Shown one piece after another: positions 20,982 through 34,592 of a stretch of 64,000 bases of DNA. This stretch comes from Daphnia pulex. Taxonomy: Eukaryota > Arthropoda > Branchiopoda > Diplostraca > Daphniidae. The position numbers and the translations under genes are program-made. The stretch lies in contig NC_060019.1 of NCBI RefSeq assembly GCF_021134715.1, forward strand, positions 6,014,001 through 6,078,000, written 5' to 3'. The notes below the pieces were generated by a model. The model was not told the origin of the DNA. It ran no database searches and saw nothing but the letters and a program-made list of their open reading frames with translations. How positions within the stretch are numbered: the stretch's first letter is position 1; each line of letters starts with the position of its first letter.

Positions 20982-23900
20982 ATGTTTTCACGCTTCAAAG
21001 CGGACCGCAGCGGAGGTGGCGGCGGAATCGGGAGCTACGGAGGCGGCGGAGGCAGCAACGGGTCCGGCGGAGGCGCCGGAGGTGGTGCCGGAGGCTCCTC
21101 CCTCTCTCAGACCCTCCTGGAAGGCAACGCCATCACAACTTTTTTCGAAATCGGGCGCCAAACTGCCACGGCCGGACCCGGTTACCTTTGGAAAGTTCAC
21201 GACGCCTACCGTAAAAGCGACGGAAAGGTATATAACAAATTATTCAATCCATTTCCCAGAATTCCACCCGTTAGGTTTGGCATGGCATTGCACAATGCAT
21301 GATGTAATAAATGGCGGCCGGAATCCTTCCAACTGTCCACCTTTGTATATCAGCAGGAGAGAAAAATGATGAATTAATTTTGGCGACGATTTCATTTGCG
21401 CGAGACCGAAGGGTGTGGTCGTCACTTATGTGCACTTCCCACGCATCGTGACCGGAAGCGAAACACAGCCATCGAGATGATGTGTGCAACATAAAATACA
21501 TCAACTCATCCAACAGCTGTGTATATCGTCCTCTAACTGTTTAGTTTACATGGCAGCCATGACGATCAATTTTTCTCCTTGCGCCGCTTCCGTATCCTTA
21601 GAAACCAAGTTGAATCGTCACTAACCTCCATTTTTTATAGTAATGCAAAGAAGAAGAATAAGGGGAAAAAAAGCTAAGGGCTCAGCAGTTTTTCTCTCTT
21701 GTATAGCGATCGACAGACGTGCTCAATCCCATTGAAACAGCACTCGGGATTTTTTTTTTTCCTACCGAATTTCTTCTATTTTTCCCGCGTCTAGGACTTT
21801 TTCTTTTTCTCCGTCTCCTGTTATCGCTCTGATACAACCAAAAAAGCCTACCTCTTTCCCCCCAAAAAAAAGTTGTTATCCGAGAAACAAACAAGCGAAT
21901 CTCTTTTTCTTTTTTCTTCTTTATTACCCGATCTCATTGTGCAGTCTAAAATGGGCAGAAGGCGGAGCTACGCGACCCCAGCGCGTCGATCTAACCAGGG
22001 AATGAAACGAAGCGTGTCGACTTGACGAAGCCAATCGGCACTACTCCGACTGTCTGATTGTCTTTGTCGAGAGAGAAAGTGGGAAATATCTAGGCGGTGG
22101 TGGTGGGTGTGGAGATGTCTCTTCATTTTTCTATCTCTTTCTCTCTCGAGTTCTATTTGTTGGGTATTCCTTGATTGAGAGCGATGACGGGCATTATAGA
22201 GTTGCGAAACGGAGCGTGAAATAAAGAACTGCCGACAAAAAAAACAACAACAACGCCCTCGGTTCCGGAGTGAACAGCTGAGATGGATCGATAGGATCTA
22301 CACACACACACCTGCCGGAATATACAAACGCGATATAAACAACGAACACAGCAGACAACAAAGGAAATAAGGAAATATACGTAGTAGAGTATAATAAGAA
22401 CTCCCGTTGTGACGAGAGTTTTCTTTTCACAGACTGGCGGGAGGGAACAACCATGTGCAATTTCGTTAGCTCTTAATTATTGCCGCTTGTTGGTGTAACT
22501 GTTGGCGATAGATCAACCGGCCGATTGTTCGCGTTATTTTTCTTTCCAAAAAGTTCTTTTATGGGAACACACACACACGTGAGAAGCCGCAATTTTTCGT
22601 CGGTTCGTTACCTTGGCATCAGCTTTTGACATTTGAGATCAAACGCGGGAATAGAGAGGCCAGCAGAACGGCAGCAATGACGTCAAAAGTAAACTTTCGA
22701 CAATTTCGCCTAGCGGTGACGATTCACCCATCCTTTAATACGTTGTCACGGCGACACGCCGGGGAAATGTTTTCAAATGTTAACTTTTGGATGTGTAACA
22801 TTTGACAAAAGTTTTTAAACGGTTTTGAATCACCCGCTCTTTTTTTTTTTTAAATTGAGCGCGCGCATACAATTTGATGGATGGAGTAACGCAGCAACTT
22901 TTGAATTAACAAAAAGTTCTCGACTTTTAGGCTTGGCTCAATCAAAAACGTTTGTTATAATGTGCCAGCTGGGAAAGGGTGGGGAGATAATGGATCCGGG
23001 CGGCCGCCCTAAGCCCTATAGTGGATTGCTAAAAGCCACGCCCCTATCTCGGCATGAATTAATTATGTCATTCTTCCAATAACGATTTTTTGTGTTGTTG
23101 TTATTGTTTCATTGTGTATGCAGGAAGCGTCCGTGTTTCTGTTCGATAAGCGAACGGCCGACAAGTTGCACAAACCGCGCCGGAAGGAAACCATTTCCGA
23201 GATGCTGAGACACGGCGTCCGGCAGCTGGAGCGCTGCCGACACCCGCGGCTCCTCCACGTTCTGCACTCGGTGGAAGAGACGAGCGACACTTTGGCGTTC
23301 GCCACCGAGCCCGTCTCCACTTCGCTGGGCAACGTCCTGGCCGCCCTGGAAGACGAAGTCCAGCAGCAGCAGCAGCAACCGTCGGCTGGCAGTAGCAGCA
23401 GCGGCGGCAACTCGATCTTGACCGTCGCTGAAACTCACAACGGAAGTCGCCGGAACAGCGCCAGGGAGATCCGCCCTCCCGAAGTCCAGCAATTTCTCGA
23501 CATTGAAATCAAATACGGAATTTATCAGGTAATACTAATACTAATTGAATTGATTTGATGTATCTTTTATCACTGTTGAGAGAGGGTTGGGACGGGTGAT
23601 ACCGTGATAGAGTCCAATAAGTCACGCCCAGCATGTAATCGGTTCATCGGGGCATTTTCTCCGGGACAATTCGGCCGGAAATTCTAGTCGAAATGGGGAG
23701 GAAATCAATCGATCGTGTTTCATTTTCCTCCCTCCTCATCTCTTTTAATGATGCAACTTGATTCGCCGGAAGGATATGAAATCAACTGGACAAGATTCTC
23801 TCCATCTTGCCGAGGATATGTCTTTCTATTTCTCAGTAGAGAGAGAGAGTCAACGTCGACGTCAATCGATCATTAATCGCCATTTTGGAAGGTCGTGAAT

Positions 23901-26900
23901 TTTGACAATTTGAAGAGAGAAATAAAAATGGAAAGTTCAAAGGGACACACGGTTGCCATGGTGACTCAATACATGAGAGGATCATATTCTATTTTTGGAA
24001 AATGCTGTGTGTTTTTCTTCTTTTCTTCTCCCTGGGCGAAACAAAATATCCAATCTCCCTGTGTACGGTATATCTACTGGCCAATCAATTTCGACGGATT
24101 GCTCGTCAATTGATTAAATATAATTCCGTCGTGTTTTTTGTTTTTTATTTTTCCTCTTTTAATTAGCTGATCGAAGCGCTGAGTTTCCTGCACATGACGG
24201 CGCACCTGTTACACCGCAATGTCTGCCCAGGGTCGGTCCTCGTCACCCGACGAGGTACCTGGAAATTGGCCGGTCTCGAATTTGCAGGTACCGTCGTTCT
24301 TGGTCTCGTCTTTCTATTTCTGTTTTCCGACTCTCGTTTCGCCATCTTTTTCACCTGGCTGACTTTATTCTTCATATCACTTTTAAAATTTATTCACCTC
24401 CTGTTTGCGCAGACACAATATTGACACACTGCCAGGGGCTTTTCTCATATTCAAATGTAGTCAAAGAAAAACAGCTAGAATTTTTACCTCACTCTAGGAA
24501 TTGTCCATAGTATTGTCTATAGTATATCTATCCTGTGGGCAAATTGAAAAAGTCTCGCGGGAATTTCAAAAAAGAAAGTCGTCCAATTTAATTATCTTCA
24601 AAACAAAAGTGTGTTATAGGCGGGAGGCTATCCCCTGTATATATAAGACATTATACAACACCTTTTTTTCGGGAGTGTAATATACGGGTATAGTGTTTAA
24701 CGACGCCGTTTTTCACGACACGCTCCTTCCCATCCGACATCATATAAAAGGAGGTACGACAAAAGCAGATGAAAGTAGATAAATTTAGATGTTGCATACA
24801 AAACTTTTGGTCGGTGGGGGATATAAATTTCGCCTTTCAATATTCTGCTGGGCGGTTTATATGTGTCCCGGCAAACTATCCAGACGACCGCCCGGGAGAG
24901 AAAAAAAAGGATCTATAGTTCGATGAAGGGAAACCACATCTCCCAAAGTTTGGTCACAGAAGGATCTCTTTTGGGACGTGAGCTATATAGACGAGGTTTT
25001 TGTGTGTATGTAGGTATAACAGGATTTATATCGTTGCTGCTGCTGCTGCAGGAAGAGCTAAAGGATATATGTTATGTGTGCTGCGCGGACTGTTGTGTGT
25101 CTATTAAGTCGACGGTTATATCAATCCGCCGAGTTGGAAGCGGACATAAGGAATACGTCAAAGTTTTCTTGATCCTTTTTTTTTCTTTTTTTTTTTGCCT
25201 GGCGTTTGTGGCTATGGTAACGGTTGGCGCTTGTCTATCGCGTTACACGCCCGCTCACGCGTTAACATAGGGGCAACCGATGTGCTTCAACTAAAAAAAA
25301 AGAGAAAAAGAGTTATATAGCGCGACAACCTGTCGACGAAATAAAAAAATGTCCCCCCAAAAAATAAGGAGCCAAATCGCTGGATGAAAAGAATCTGAAT
25401 CGAGATATTATTTCGGTATACAAGGTATACGAGGTAGAAAGAGAAATCAATAAAAGCACCTTGCCCACCTATACTATATATGCGCAGCTGGTGATCTCTC
25501 TTCTTTCACCCTCACCCCCCCCCCCCCTGCTTTTTTTGCCTCTATATATCTCCGTTGCACAAAAGAGAGAGACCTACTCTACATCTAGCTATAGGACATG
25601 CTGTTTACCTTGGAGCTCACCATCGATCCTCCGCTATAAAGGAAAAAAAAGGGCGTCTCCTTGGCTCCTCTATTTTTTTTCCCCCATTTTTCTTTTCCTT
25701 GTTTCTTTATTGAGGGATTCACATGAGTTATATGCGTTCCAGGGCCCTTGGAATAACAGAAAAATGTTTGGTATAAACATATGGGAAGAAAAGAAAAAGA
25801 AAGTTTGGACATGTCAAAAAAACCTCTGGGTCTCTTCTCGGCAGAGACAAATGGATTCAGGGCCGTCACCTTGTCCCCTCTGTTATTATATTGCACTTCT
25901 GACTTTGAATGAGGATCGTTGGGTAGACGTTTCAATCCCCCCCCCCCCACTCCCACACAAACACTATCCCCCCACCTATATAGTCCCGCGGTGTTTGATG
26001 TCCTTTATTTGCAGACACTGTCAGGATGTGTCGCTGTGACTTCCGTGTCACGACATCCGCCCAGGCAAACACACAGTGTCTCATATCCGTCCCTTATGAC
26101 GTACGTACGCGCTGCTGCATCCCAGTCTTATTAGTTCAACAATTTGTAAATAGCCTCAGGCGGTCTTACCCGAATGATGAATGTCCCTTCTTACATCAAT
26201 CCATTAAGGAAGCCTGGGGTCTTGTTTTGTAACCAATATAATCGTTGCTGGCCCTCTTAATTGAAATACGTAATCATTATATTACGAGCAGCACTTTGAA
26301 TCGCTTGGCTCTGAATGGATGTGTACTAATTAATGATCGGCTTTCTCTTTGATTAGATGTATACATACGTGTATGAGAAAGAGTGCTATTTATATGATGT
26401 ATCATTTCCTTCGAAATAGAACGGATGAACGAACAGGACGGATCCGAGTCGTTGACCGTCCAGAGATGGACCTCGCGGATTGCCAAAATGGCCCAACCCG
26501 ATTTGGACTTTATCGGTAAGTAGTCTCCGCGTTTTGTTGTTTGATCAGATCAGTTCGGCCAAATGGAACTGATCCTTTGATGGGATATATTCACGGAAAA
26601 CGGGACGTGTATTATTATTATTAGCTATCTCGAGGATTTAGAATATATAGCCTACTATACGCTGTACCTATATGTGCTGCTGTGTACAATTGTGATATTG
26701 TGAGTTGAATTGATGTGTGTGTGTTTGTTGTCTATTTCTGGGGTTTCGACCGACGCATTGATCAGCGCCGGAAGTGCAGACACAGTCGACGGTCAGCGCT
26801 GCCAGCGACATGTTCTCACTGGGACTGGTGGTGGCGGCCATCTTCAATCGGGGCCGGCCACTCATTCAGGCCAATCACAGCAATCCCAATTACACAAAGC

Positions 26901-29900
26901 AAATGGAAATGGTAATATTACACTGACCAAGGATCAAGACTCTCTTTTTCACCACCAATATATCTTTTAATATCACCGGAATAATCCAATCGGACTCCCG
27001 ATCCATCGCCTCTTCCCCCCCCCCTATAACCTTAAGCGGATGACGGGCTATTTCAAATCAAAATTATTCCATTGCCTTTTTTTCTGATATCCATCAAGAG
27101 TCGATCAAATCAGCACCCAATCGACTCCGACTAAACAAATCGGACGGGCTTTAATTTTTCTGATCGTTTCTCACACGCAGTTAAACGACCAAGTTCGAAA
27201 CGTTCTTCCGTCTCTGCCCGTGGGTCTGCAAGAGGCTCTCATCCGGCTATTGAGCCGTGACGCCCGCAAACGACCCAACGCTCAGCTGTTGTCATCCATC
27301 AAATTCTTCAGGTATATAAATAATAAAAAGATTTTTTCTTTTGATTCCGCTTGATTGCGGAAGCATCAAATATTGATTGAAAACAACCAAACTATATACC
27401 GCCGCCGTGATGAAAGGCAAAAGTACATCAGTTATAAAGAGGATTCCCTCGATAGTGCATAAATGTATCATTCAATCGCCGTGAAAGCGGAGAGCGCACC
27501 GGGCTCCCTTCGCTATTTAATATGTGACTCTCTATACACGGAAGATTCCGCAAATCGGATTAGACCAAATACGCGCCAGAGTGCAGCGGGGAGAAAAAAA
27601 TACGAAATTCACGTTCTTTTTTTTTTTTACTTTTTGACTATCGGATAGTTTTTTTTTCTCGTTTGGATGACGATGAAGTTGGCATTTATTTTTTGTCTCA
27701 ATTTTGTTTCTTTCGGGGAAAAAAAAAGTGATCCTGCCGTGCATGCGCTTCAATTCCTCGACGTCATCAATATGAAAGATCCCGGACAAAAGTCGCAGTT
27801 TTACCGCACCACTCTCAAGGATATTCTGCCATCGATTCCCAAGGTAAAATAGACGAATCTCAAGAAAAGAGCAAATCCTAATTCAATGGAGAGACACCAT
27901 TAGTTTGATTAGATTCTTATTTGACTCTATCTCTCTCTCTAATATACTTATAGCCAAGATATCTACGCATTCAATTTCATTTTCTAGAGCAGCTGCTGCT
28001 GCTCGATCGATATTTGTAGTAGTACATTGGACCTAAAGTGCTGGACACCTTATCTAACTACATCTTTCATTGCCCGCACACAGAAACTTTGGTTCCAGCA
28101 CGTTTGGCCCAGTTTGCAGCAGGAGCTGAGAACTCAGGAGGTCCTGGCCGCCGCTCTCCAACCCATTTTGCTCATGATTCAGGAGATCTCGCCCGACGAA
28201 TATCAGCAGCACATTATGCCAACAATCAGGTCCGCCATTTTATTCATTAATTTCCCAGTGTGCGAGACTTGGCTGCCAATTGGCTGGTGACCAAGCTGGT
28301 GACGTCGTTCATAACTCAAAACCACGCAATTTATGTATATATATCTACCTCTTCGCTATATGCACGGCGCTGTATAACTTACCCATCACCAGGCAGATCC
28401 TGGGGGTGCCGAAATCGATCCAGGCCAGCGTGACGCTCCTGGAAAACTTGCACATTATCGTCGAGAAAACGCCGGCGGAAGATCTGCAAGCCGAAATCTT
28501 TCCTATGCTCTTCTCGTCTTACGAGTCGACCACTTTACAAGTTCAGGTAATCGTCCAAATAATAGAAGATGTCGACGCATTATTTAGATATTCCGGCAGT
28601 ACACAGCACACACTCACGCTCGGCATTAAAAGCCAATAGGAATCCATTTCTCTCTTGTGTGTGTTTTTTCTCTCTCTCTCGAGAGAGAGAAAACAGAAGC
28701 GCCCAGCTGTTGCCATCGATCGGTCGCTTAGAGGCTCCTTGAACCTGCACTGATGCTGACGATCTCGGGGTTGCTTGGATGTCGATGACATTTTCAAACG
28801 AGACCCTTTCCATCATGTCAAACAGATTTCTCCCCTTTTTTTGATAAGTGAATCTGTCGATTGCATTCGTAGTTTTAGATTTGATCGGGGCAACAAACAA
28901 ATGCTTTTGGGAATCCTTGATGTGTTTCTGCACGGCTAACAAGGTCCCCCCCACCCCCATCCGCTGTGTGACATTTATACGCAGGTGGTGGATCGACCGG
29001 ATGTAATTGATTTGAGCTCTTTTGCATATTTCGTTTTGTTTTGTTTCTTTGTTTAATAAAAAAGAGTGCGGCGTTGGTGGCCGTGACCAACATCGCCGGA
29101 TCGCTAGACGACCAGATGATCCGCAAAATGGTCCTGCCCAAGACCAAGACGGTGTTTGAGCGCAATTCCGGCGACCTCAAGTTGACGTTGAACGTCCTGG
29201 CGTGTCTGGCTCAGGTCATCGATCGACTGGACAAGTCGGCCATCATCGACGAAGTCCTCCCGCTCCTCTGGGACGTCAAACTCCAAGATCCTGAAATCAT
29301 CCAAGAAGTTGTCAGTAAGTCGCTCGCTGTCTCCACCACCTGATGTATAAAAGGGCGACATGTATAGTGCATTGTGTAATCCTCCAGGTATCTACCAGCG
29401 GATGATCAGCAACAAGAAGAACGGACTGTCCGTCAGTCTGATGGCCACTCGAGTCATGCCGTCGCTCCTACCGCAAACGATGAATCCTTCGCTGAGCCTA
29501 GAACAATTCTCCAATCTTCTCGAGGTCCTCCAGGAAATGCTCGACCATATTGACAGGTATATACCTGAATAACTTTTCTATTTTTAATTTGTTTTCGCGG
29601 GAATTTTGATTAGCGTTATATAAAAGTTATGCGGTGTCGGTTATATAACGACACCCCGGAATTGTTTTTTTTTCTTTCCCCCTTTTGGGTTGTGGCGGAA
29701 TAATCCTCACAGTTCAGTGCGCTTGAATGCTCAAAAGTTGTGTGTAGACGTATAGTAGACCCTTATGTCGGACGTCAATCATTTTCTATTTCCTTGGTTG
29801 GATAAGGCATCAACGTAATAAGCTCAAGTTGGACAACCTGTCGCTGGGGACGAGTCCGGAGCGGATGCGGCCTTTACGGCACCAGCACAGCACGGACAAC

Positions 29901-31500
29901 ATGCACGCCGCCAACAACTTCAACATCCCCTTCGTCAAAGTCGAGCAGCGCAAAACCTGCAGCGAGGAAAACATGATCAAGACCCATTCGTCCAGTAAGT
30001 TGTTAGCCTACAAACGCTGATTGATGCTTCTTTCGACGGCCGTCTTTCTTTTTATATTGATGTAATATGACTAGATTGCATTAGAAATGACGAAAAGAGA
30101 AAGAAACATCAAGAATATACCAAGTACTTGGAAGGAGTGAGGTCCACTCGTGAGCAGAATAACACAACAGCCTTTTTTGTGGGGGGCCCCCTTCATATCT
30201 TTTATTTATTTATTATTTTTTATCTCCACGAGACTGTGTATGGCTGCTGGCTGCTGCTCTTCACGCCGGAGCTATCAAGTTGGCTTTATTAGATATTTAT
30301 GTTAGGCTGAAAGGGGGCACGGAACATCATCACGACAATGGGGGCCGCTGCTGTTTGCTGTTGTACTTGCAGGCCGGTAACTAGGACGCATTTAGCATCG
30401 GCCGCCCCCCACCAACATCTAATGAAGTTGTTGAATCAATAAAACTTAATACACAGAGAGCGAGTGTGTGTGTGCAGTGTTTGTTTGAAACTGGCACAGC
30501 ATACACACAATGGACAGATCCGAGCACACACACACACACACACTCGTAACGATGTATCGACCTGGTTCATTAAAATGTTGAGCTTGGAAATTGTCGTTTC
30601 GTGCCTCCAAGGGAAGGGAGGTCTTGCTCTTCTTTTGTGCCTACGTAATGAGTGATGCCTCTCTCGCTCCTTTTTGTTATTCAGATTCGGGCCCTGGATC
30701 GCCTGATAGCAATTACCTTCGAGTGGCTCAATCGCTGGCCGGCCGTCGGCTCTCAGACAACACCAATTCCGGCAATCGCGGACGCCCCGCCCCTTCGTCT
30801 AGTATCCACCTGTCGCCGGCTACTTGCCTGTCCGTCGGATCGCTGCCGACGCGTCGCCATTCCAGCATCGGATCCACCGATCGCAGACCTTCCACCGCCA
30901 ACCTTTTACCTCCTTCGGTAATATAACGGGACCTTTTGTTCATCATCATCATTTCCTTCTCTTTTTTTTTGTTGTTGCCCGGCTAGAAGCGAAAAAGTGT
31001 TATTTCCCCAGCAGCAAACGAGAAAGACATAAGTCGCTGTTCCTCATTGATCATTACACGGACGTACCTAATACGTCACGTACCTTCGTTATCGAGTTAC
31101 TCGTCAATGTTGCTCAAACGTATTCCTGTTACTCGGGAGAGCTCAGAAAGCTTTCGAAACGCGCATTTGATCAACAGAGAGATACATTGTCGTATGTCAC
31201 TGATATTCTTTAGATACCTGGAAGAAGAAGGAGGGACCCAAGGAAAAACGGGCATCAACTTTTAATGCTAATATATTTTACTTTGAACGTTAGAGTGGCG
31301 GACCCAATGGCAGTACGAGCGTGCCCATGCTGAGTACGGCCTCCATTTCATCATTTGGCGGACTAAGCGGCTTGACGAGCCGGCGGCCATCCATGTGTCC
31401 GCCTACCTTTATAACGGGCAACAGGACAGCCGAGAGCAGCAACAGTATTCTCCAACAAATCGGATCGGGAGTGGTGAGGAAGCTGTTTCGAAACAGCTGA
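20982..31500 (+). CDS. SCYL2: SCY1-like protein 2 (clathrin-associated pseudokinase)
   Basis: Fourteen coding exons: 20982..21227, 23124..23528, 24167..24287, 26420..26515, 26766..26911, 27181..27311, 27729..27843, 28084..28229, 28393..28546, 29065..29314, 29388..29556, 29807..29994, 30685..30917, 31294..31500. All junctions are GT..AG and phases agree, giving about 868 residues (human SCYL2 is near 930). It has a glycine-rich N-terminus, a kinase-like domain and a HEAT-like helical region (from about KLWFQHVWPSLQQEL to LLEVLQEMLDHIDR), then a Ser-rich tail. Catalytic motifs are degenerate: EASVFLFDK at the lysine strand, HRN where HRD is expected, and LEFA for DFG. This is expected for the family, which acts in clathrin-dependent trafficking between the Golgi and endosomes. 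In-frame ATGs also lie at 20868, 20943 and 20967, so the exact start is uncertain. Confidence 0.9.
21228..23123 (+). other. SCYL2 intron 1
   Basis: About 1.9 kb between exons 1 and 2. It includes CA-rich tracts near 22290 and 22570 and a CRE-like ATGACGTCAA near 22678. No other gene is supported within it. Confidence 0.7.
24288..26419 (+). other. SCYL2 intron 3
   Basis: About 2.1 kb, with homopolymer C runs near 25517 and 25937 and T runs near 25170. The ORFs inside are low-complexity shadows; none looks coding. Confidence 0.7.
30524..30543. repeat. (CA)n microsatellite in SCYL2 intron 12
   Basis: A pure CA run of about 20 bp. Confidence 0.85.
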
Positions 31501-32221
31501 TTGATATCCTACTCTGACAAAGGTTTTGACTTGCCGGCCAGTTTAATACCCGCGATGTTTTTCCATTTCTTTTTCTTTCCCCATCGGCCGCAGTACCAAC
31601 TCTTTTCCGGGAAATGAAACTCATCCACTTTCATCGCAAATCTCGAGAGATTTTCTTTCCACGTCGACATCTACCACGCGCAGCAGCCAAGCCCTTCAGT
31701 TGAGACAACATCCAACTGTACAGATGATGAATTATGTCTATCTAGATAATACTATCTTTTTGCTACAAATTGTTCGTTATAAGGAAAAAACAGAATGTTA
31801 TTAGATAGAGAACAAAGAATCATTTCTTCCCGAATCTTCCATGATTGACCGACCATACATAGCAGTTGAAGACAAAAAGCTGCTTATTTTAAATGCACCA
31901 ACTTCACTAGAAAAAAAAAAAGAAAAAGATTTTTAAAGAATTGTTTGTAAACAATATCAGTTATATTTTCTCCTCTTAAACAGGCGACTCGAACCTGTTT
32001 GTATACGCTTAATTTCGTCTCGTGCCCTCTCTTGAGAAATAAATCCCCCCCCCCCCCCCCCAAAAAAAAAGATTCTCACTCGAGACCTTTCCAACATGAT
32101 GTATTCAAATACCTTCTCTTATATCGCCCATGTACACGAAAGTGGTCAAAAAATAAACACAAGACAAGTGTTCATCAATGATGGATTGGGTTCTTTGTAG
32201 GTTTTTCGCCTTTCTTCTGGT
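31501..32221 (+). other. SCYL2 3' flank / 3'UTR
   Basis: AT-rich sequence after the SCYL2 stop. It includes an 18-C run followed by 9 A at 32045-32071 and an AATAAA at 32152-32157, which could end the SCYL2 transcript. No other coding sequence is supported. Confidence 0.45.
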
Positions 32222-32462
32222 TTAGTAATCGAATTTGTCGAAGTCAAAGTCGAAGAGAGACTGGTCAAATTGATTCAAACGAACGTAACCATCTTCACCA
32301 CTGGCGTACGTCTTTCCATCGGGATAGAAGGCCAGAGAATTGATAAAACCTAAATGGCCCTTGACAAGAGCGAATTCTTCTTCGAGAACCAGATGGAAGA
32401 AACGGGCGTCAAACTTTCCGACACGCGTTGAGGTCATTGTTACGTCCATGGCATCTTGAAGA
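32222..32462 (-). pseudogene. eIF3 subunit I C-terminal fragment (WD40)
   Basis: The minus-strand frame gives [20 protein letters not shown], then [37 protein letters not shown] and an acidic tail ending at a stop. This matches the last WD40 blade and C-terminus of eIF3i (TRIP-1), a subunit of the eIF3 translation initiation complex. Nothing resembling the first six blades is present upstream (to the right). Homology stops just before the QDAMD segment, where a CTATCCCC-rich minisatellite begins. A glycine is also missing from the usual SGGEDGYVR. I read it as a 5'-truncated copy, although a terminal exon whose other exons lie beyond the repeats cannot be excluded. Confidence 0.7.
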
Positions 32463-32464
32463 AT

Positions 32465-32530
32465 TACCCCATCATCCCCTCTATCCCCAGTCTATCCCCC
32501 TCTATCCACATCTATCCCCTCATAAAAGGA
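32465..32530. repeat. CTATCCCC-type minisatellite
   Basis: About seven imperfect copies of a CTATCCCC/CATCCCCT word directly abut the truncated end of the eIF3i fragment. Confidence 0.7.
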
Positions 32531-34560
32531 TTTGACAAATTGTTCGATACTGCCTTTCTCTATCATTGATATTATGGAAGGTGTCTTAAATGCTTCAGCC
32601 AGGCTTCAGCTACTTTGCTGGAATTAACCAAGCTTTCAAATGTGCACAAGCTACACTTTGACTCCCACTTTTCCACCCCGCGCGCCTTTTTATCTGTTAA
32701 ACAGAGAAAACGCACGCTTAGCGCTTATAAGGGGGCAAAAACTCGGCGTGGGTAGAATGGGGGGGAGGGAGAAAGGGACTATAGAACGGGCAAAAAAATC
32801 ATTCTATATATTAAATTTACAATGGACTACATTAAATATAAAAAATCAGAAAATGAAGACTGTTGTTGAGCTTGTAAAGCTCTTCGTTTCAGAGTTTTCC
32901 GCGTCTTCCTAGCATAACCCGTTCTATAGTTACCCCCTTTAAAGTACCCTTATTTGCATGGAGCTCTACGGAGTGTTCCCAAACTTAGGGATACATTAAA
33001 AACCTACCCTTCCCTTGAACGGAAAAATCTTAAAAAATTTAGCTTAATGCTACCCATATGGCTACGGCCAAAAATAAATTCGTCGTGTTCCGACGAAAAT
33101 TGGATTTTTGGGATTGCCGAGAAAAAATCAAAAAATGCCTTTCTCCATAAGGTTCCCTCGAGCGCGCTCTCGCGTTCCCAAACTTTAGGTAGGTACTAGG
33201 TACTGTATTTTAAAAATTGGAAGTTTTTTGTTATCAGCTTTTAAAATTAAATAGGCATATCCGCATTTTGTGAGATCTGTACAGGCAATCAATTTAGAAG
33301 ATTGTATTTGGCTATATTTAAATTTCAAAATTTATAGCCCAATACCACGCACCTTACGTGCGCTTAAAATTCGTATAAATTACATGTTACAAAAAAATTT
33401 TGTTCGGAGTTCGCATTTACATTTCAGGGTTTCTTTTTAAATACCCTACGGAATTATGTGCGAATAATTTTTTGGCTTATAAAGGAGATCTTTTTAAAAA
33501 CGCCCCACGCACATTTGAGCTTTTTGAAGGCCCCCGATCTTTCATGTCAATGCATTTAATGTCTGTAATGAAAATAGAGACCTTCATTATTAAAGCCAAT
33601 GTTACAAGAAACTACTGTAGATGGAAGACAAAAGGCCCATCGGTGATGATTACCTGGGAAAGTAGGATCCAGACCCGTCTTAACAACAAACTCATGAGTT
33701 TTCCCCAACATGGATCAAGTTTTTCTGTAGGCAGTCCAAGGATTACCTCTCTCAAATTCATGGCCCGTTCTTTTTAAAACAATTGGAAAATGGGTCCACT
33801 CAGCATCCATCTTTTAAAATCGGCTCTAATGAAGGTTGAACAACAAGGTGCAATGAATGTGTGTCTATTCAAGACGTCACATTTATGTTTGGTTTGCCGT
33901 ATAAATGAGATTGACTGCTTTTTAGTGTAGAGCAATAGCTACTGCGAGAGATTCTTGGGATGAACGAAAGCATTGTACAACTACAAATCTGGAGAGCATA
34001 GCAAGAGCCATTTGTAAGATGTTAACGTTTGAGACCACGACTAATCCTAAGTAGCTAAAAGGGGGCCAAGAACAATCTTTATGACAAGAAAGCTAGAAAA
34101 TTGTTATATCTGAACCAGTCATAAAAGTCGCAAACTCTGCAGATGCAAAATAATGGAACCAGGGTCACTATACAGGGAAGTTTGCATTGATACTGATTGA
34201 ATACACTCTTTCTTACATGCACCCACCAGAGATAAGGAGATGGCTTACTCTTTCTAAAGTCCAGCAGTAAGCATTTTGCCCCCTCCCCCTACTGAGAAGA
34301 CGAATTCGACTGCGCTACTCCTTTCGGCGAGCTCCGGAAGCTTTGTCTTACTTGGCGGTAGGGGCGATCCTCAAGAGGGAGAACTACTGGGAAATGCTCC
34401 ATGTTTCTGAACAATAGAATCATGATCTATCCCAATCTGATGGAGATTGTTGTCAAAAATTCTTATCTGCTCACTTCTAGTGACTTCATGACGAAGCTCA
34501 TCCATAAGAAAGTTTGGGGTCTGGATGATTAGAATGCTAATAAGTGGCTTTCTAATCCCA
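32531..34560. other. Unassigned AT-rich sequence, probably repeats
   Basis: No recognisable gene. A 125-codon plus-strand frame at 33400-33777 lacks any familiar motif and is interrupted around it. The base composition resembles the decayed mobile DNA further right. Confidence 0.3.
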
Positions 34561-34592
34561 AATACATTACAGTAGAAACATTATGCACTGTC

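Noticed and set aside
20988..21200. Antisense ORF over SCYL2 exon 1
   Set aside because: Mirror of the glycine-rich GGC repeats; no independent support.
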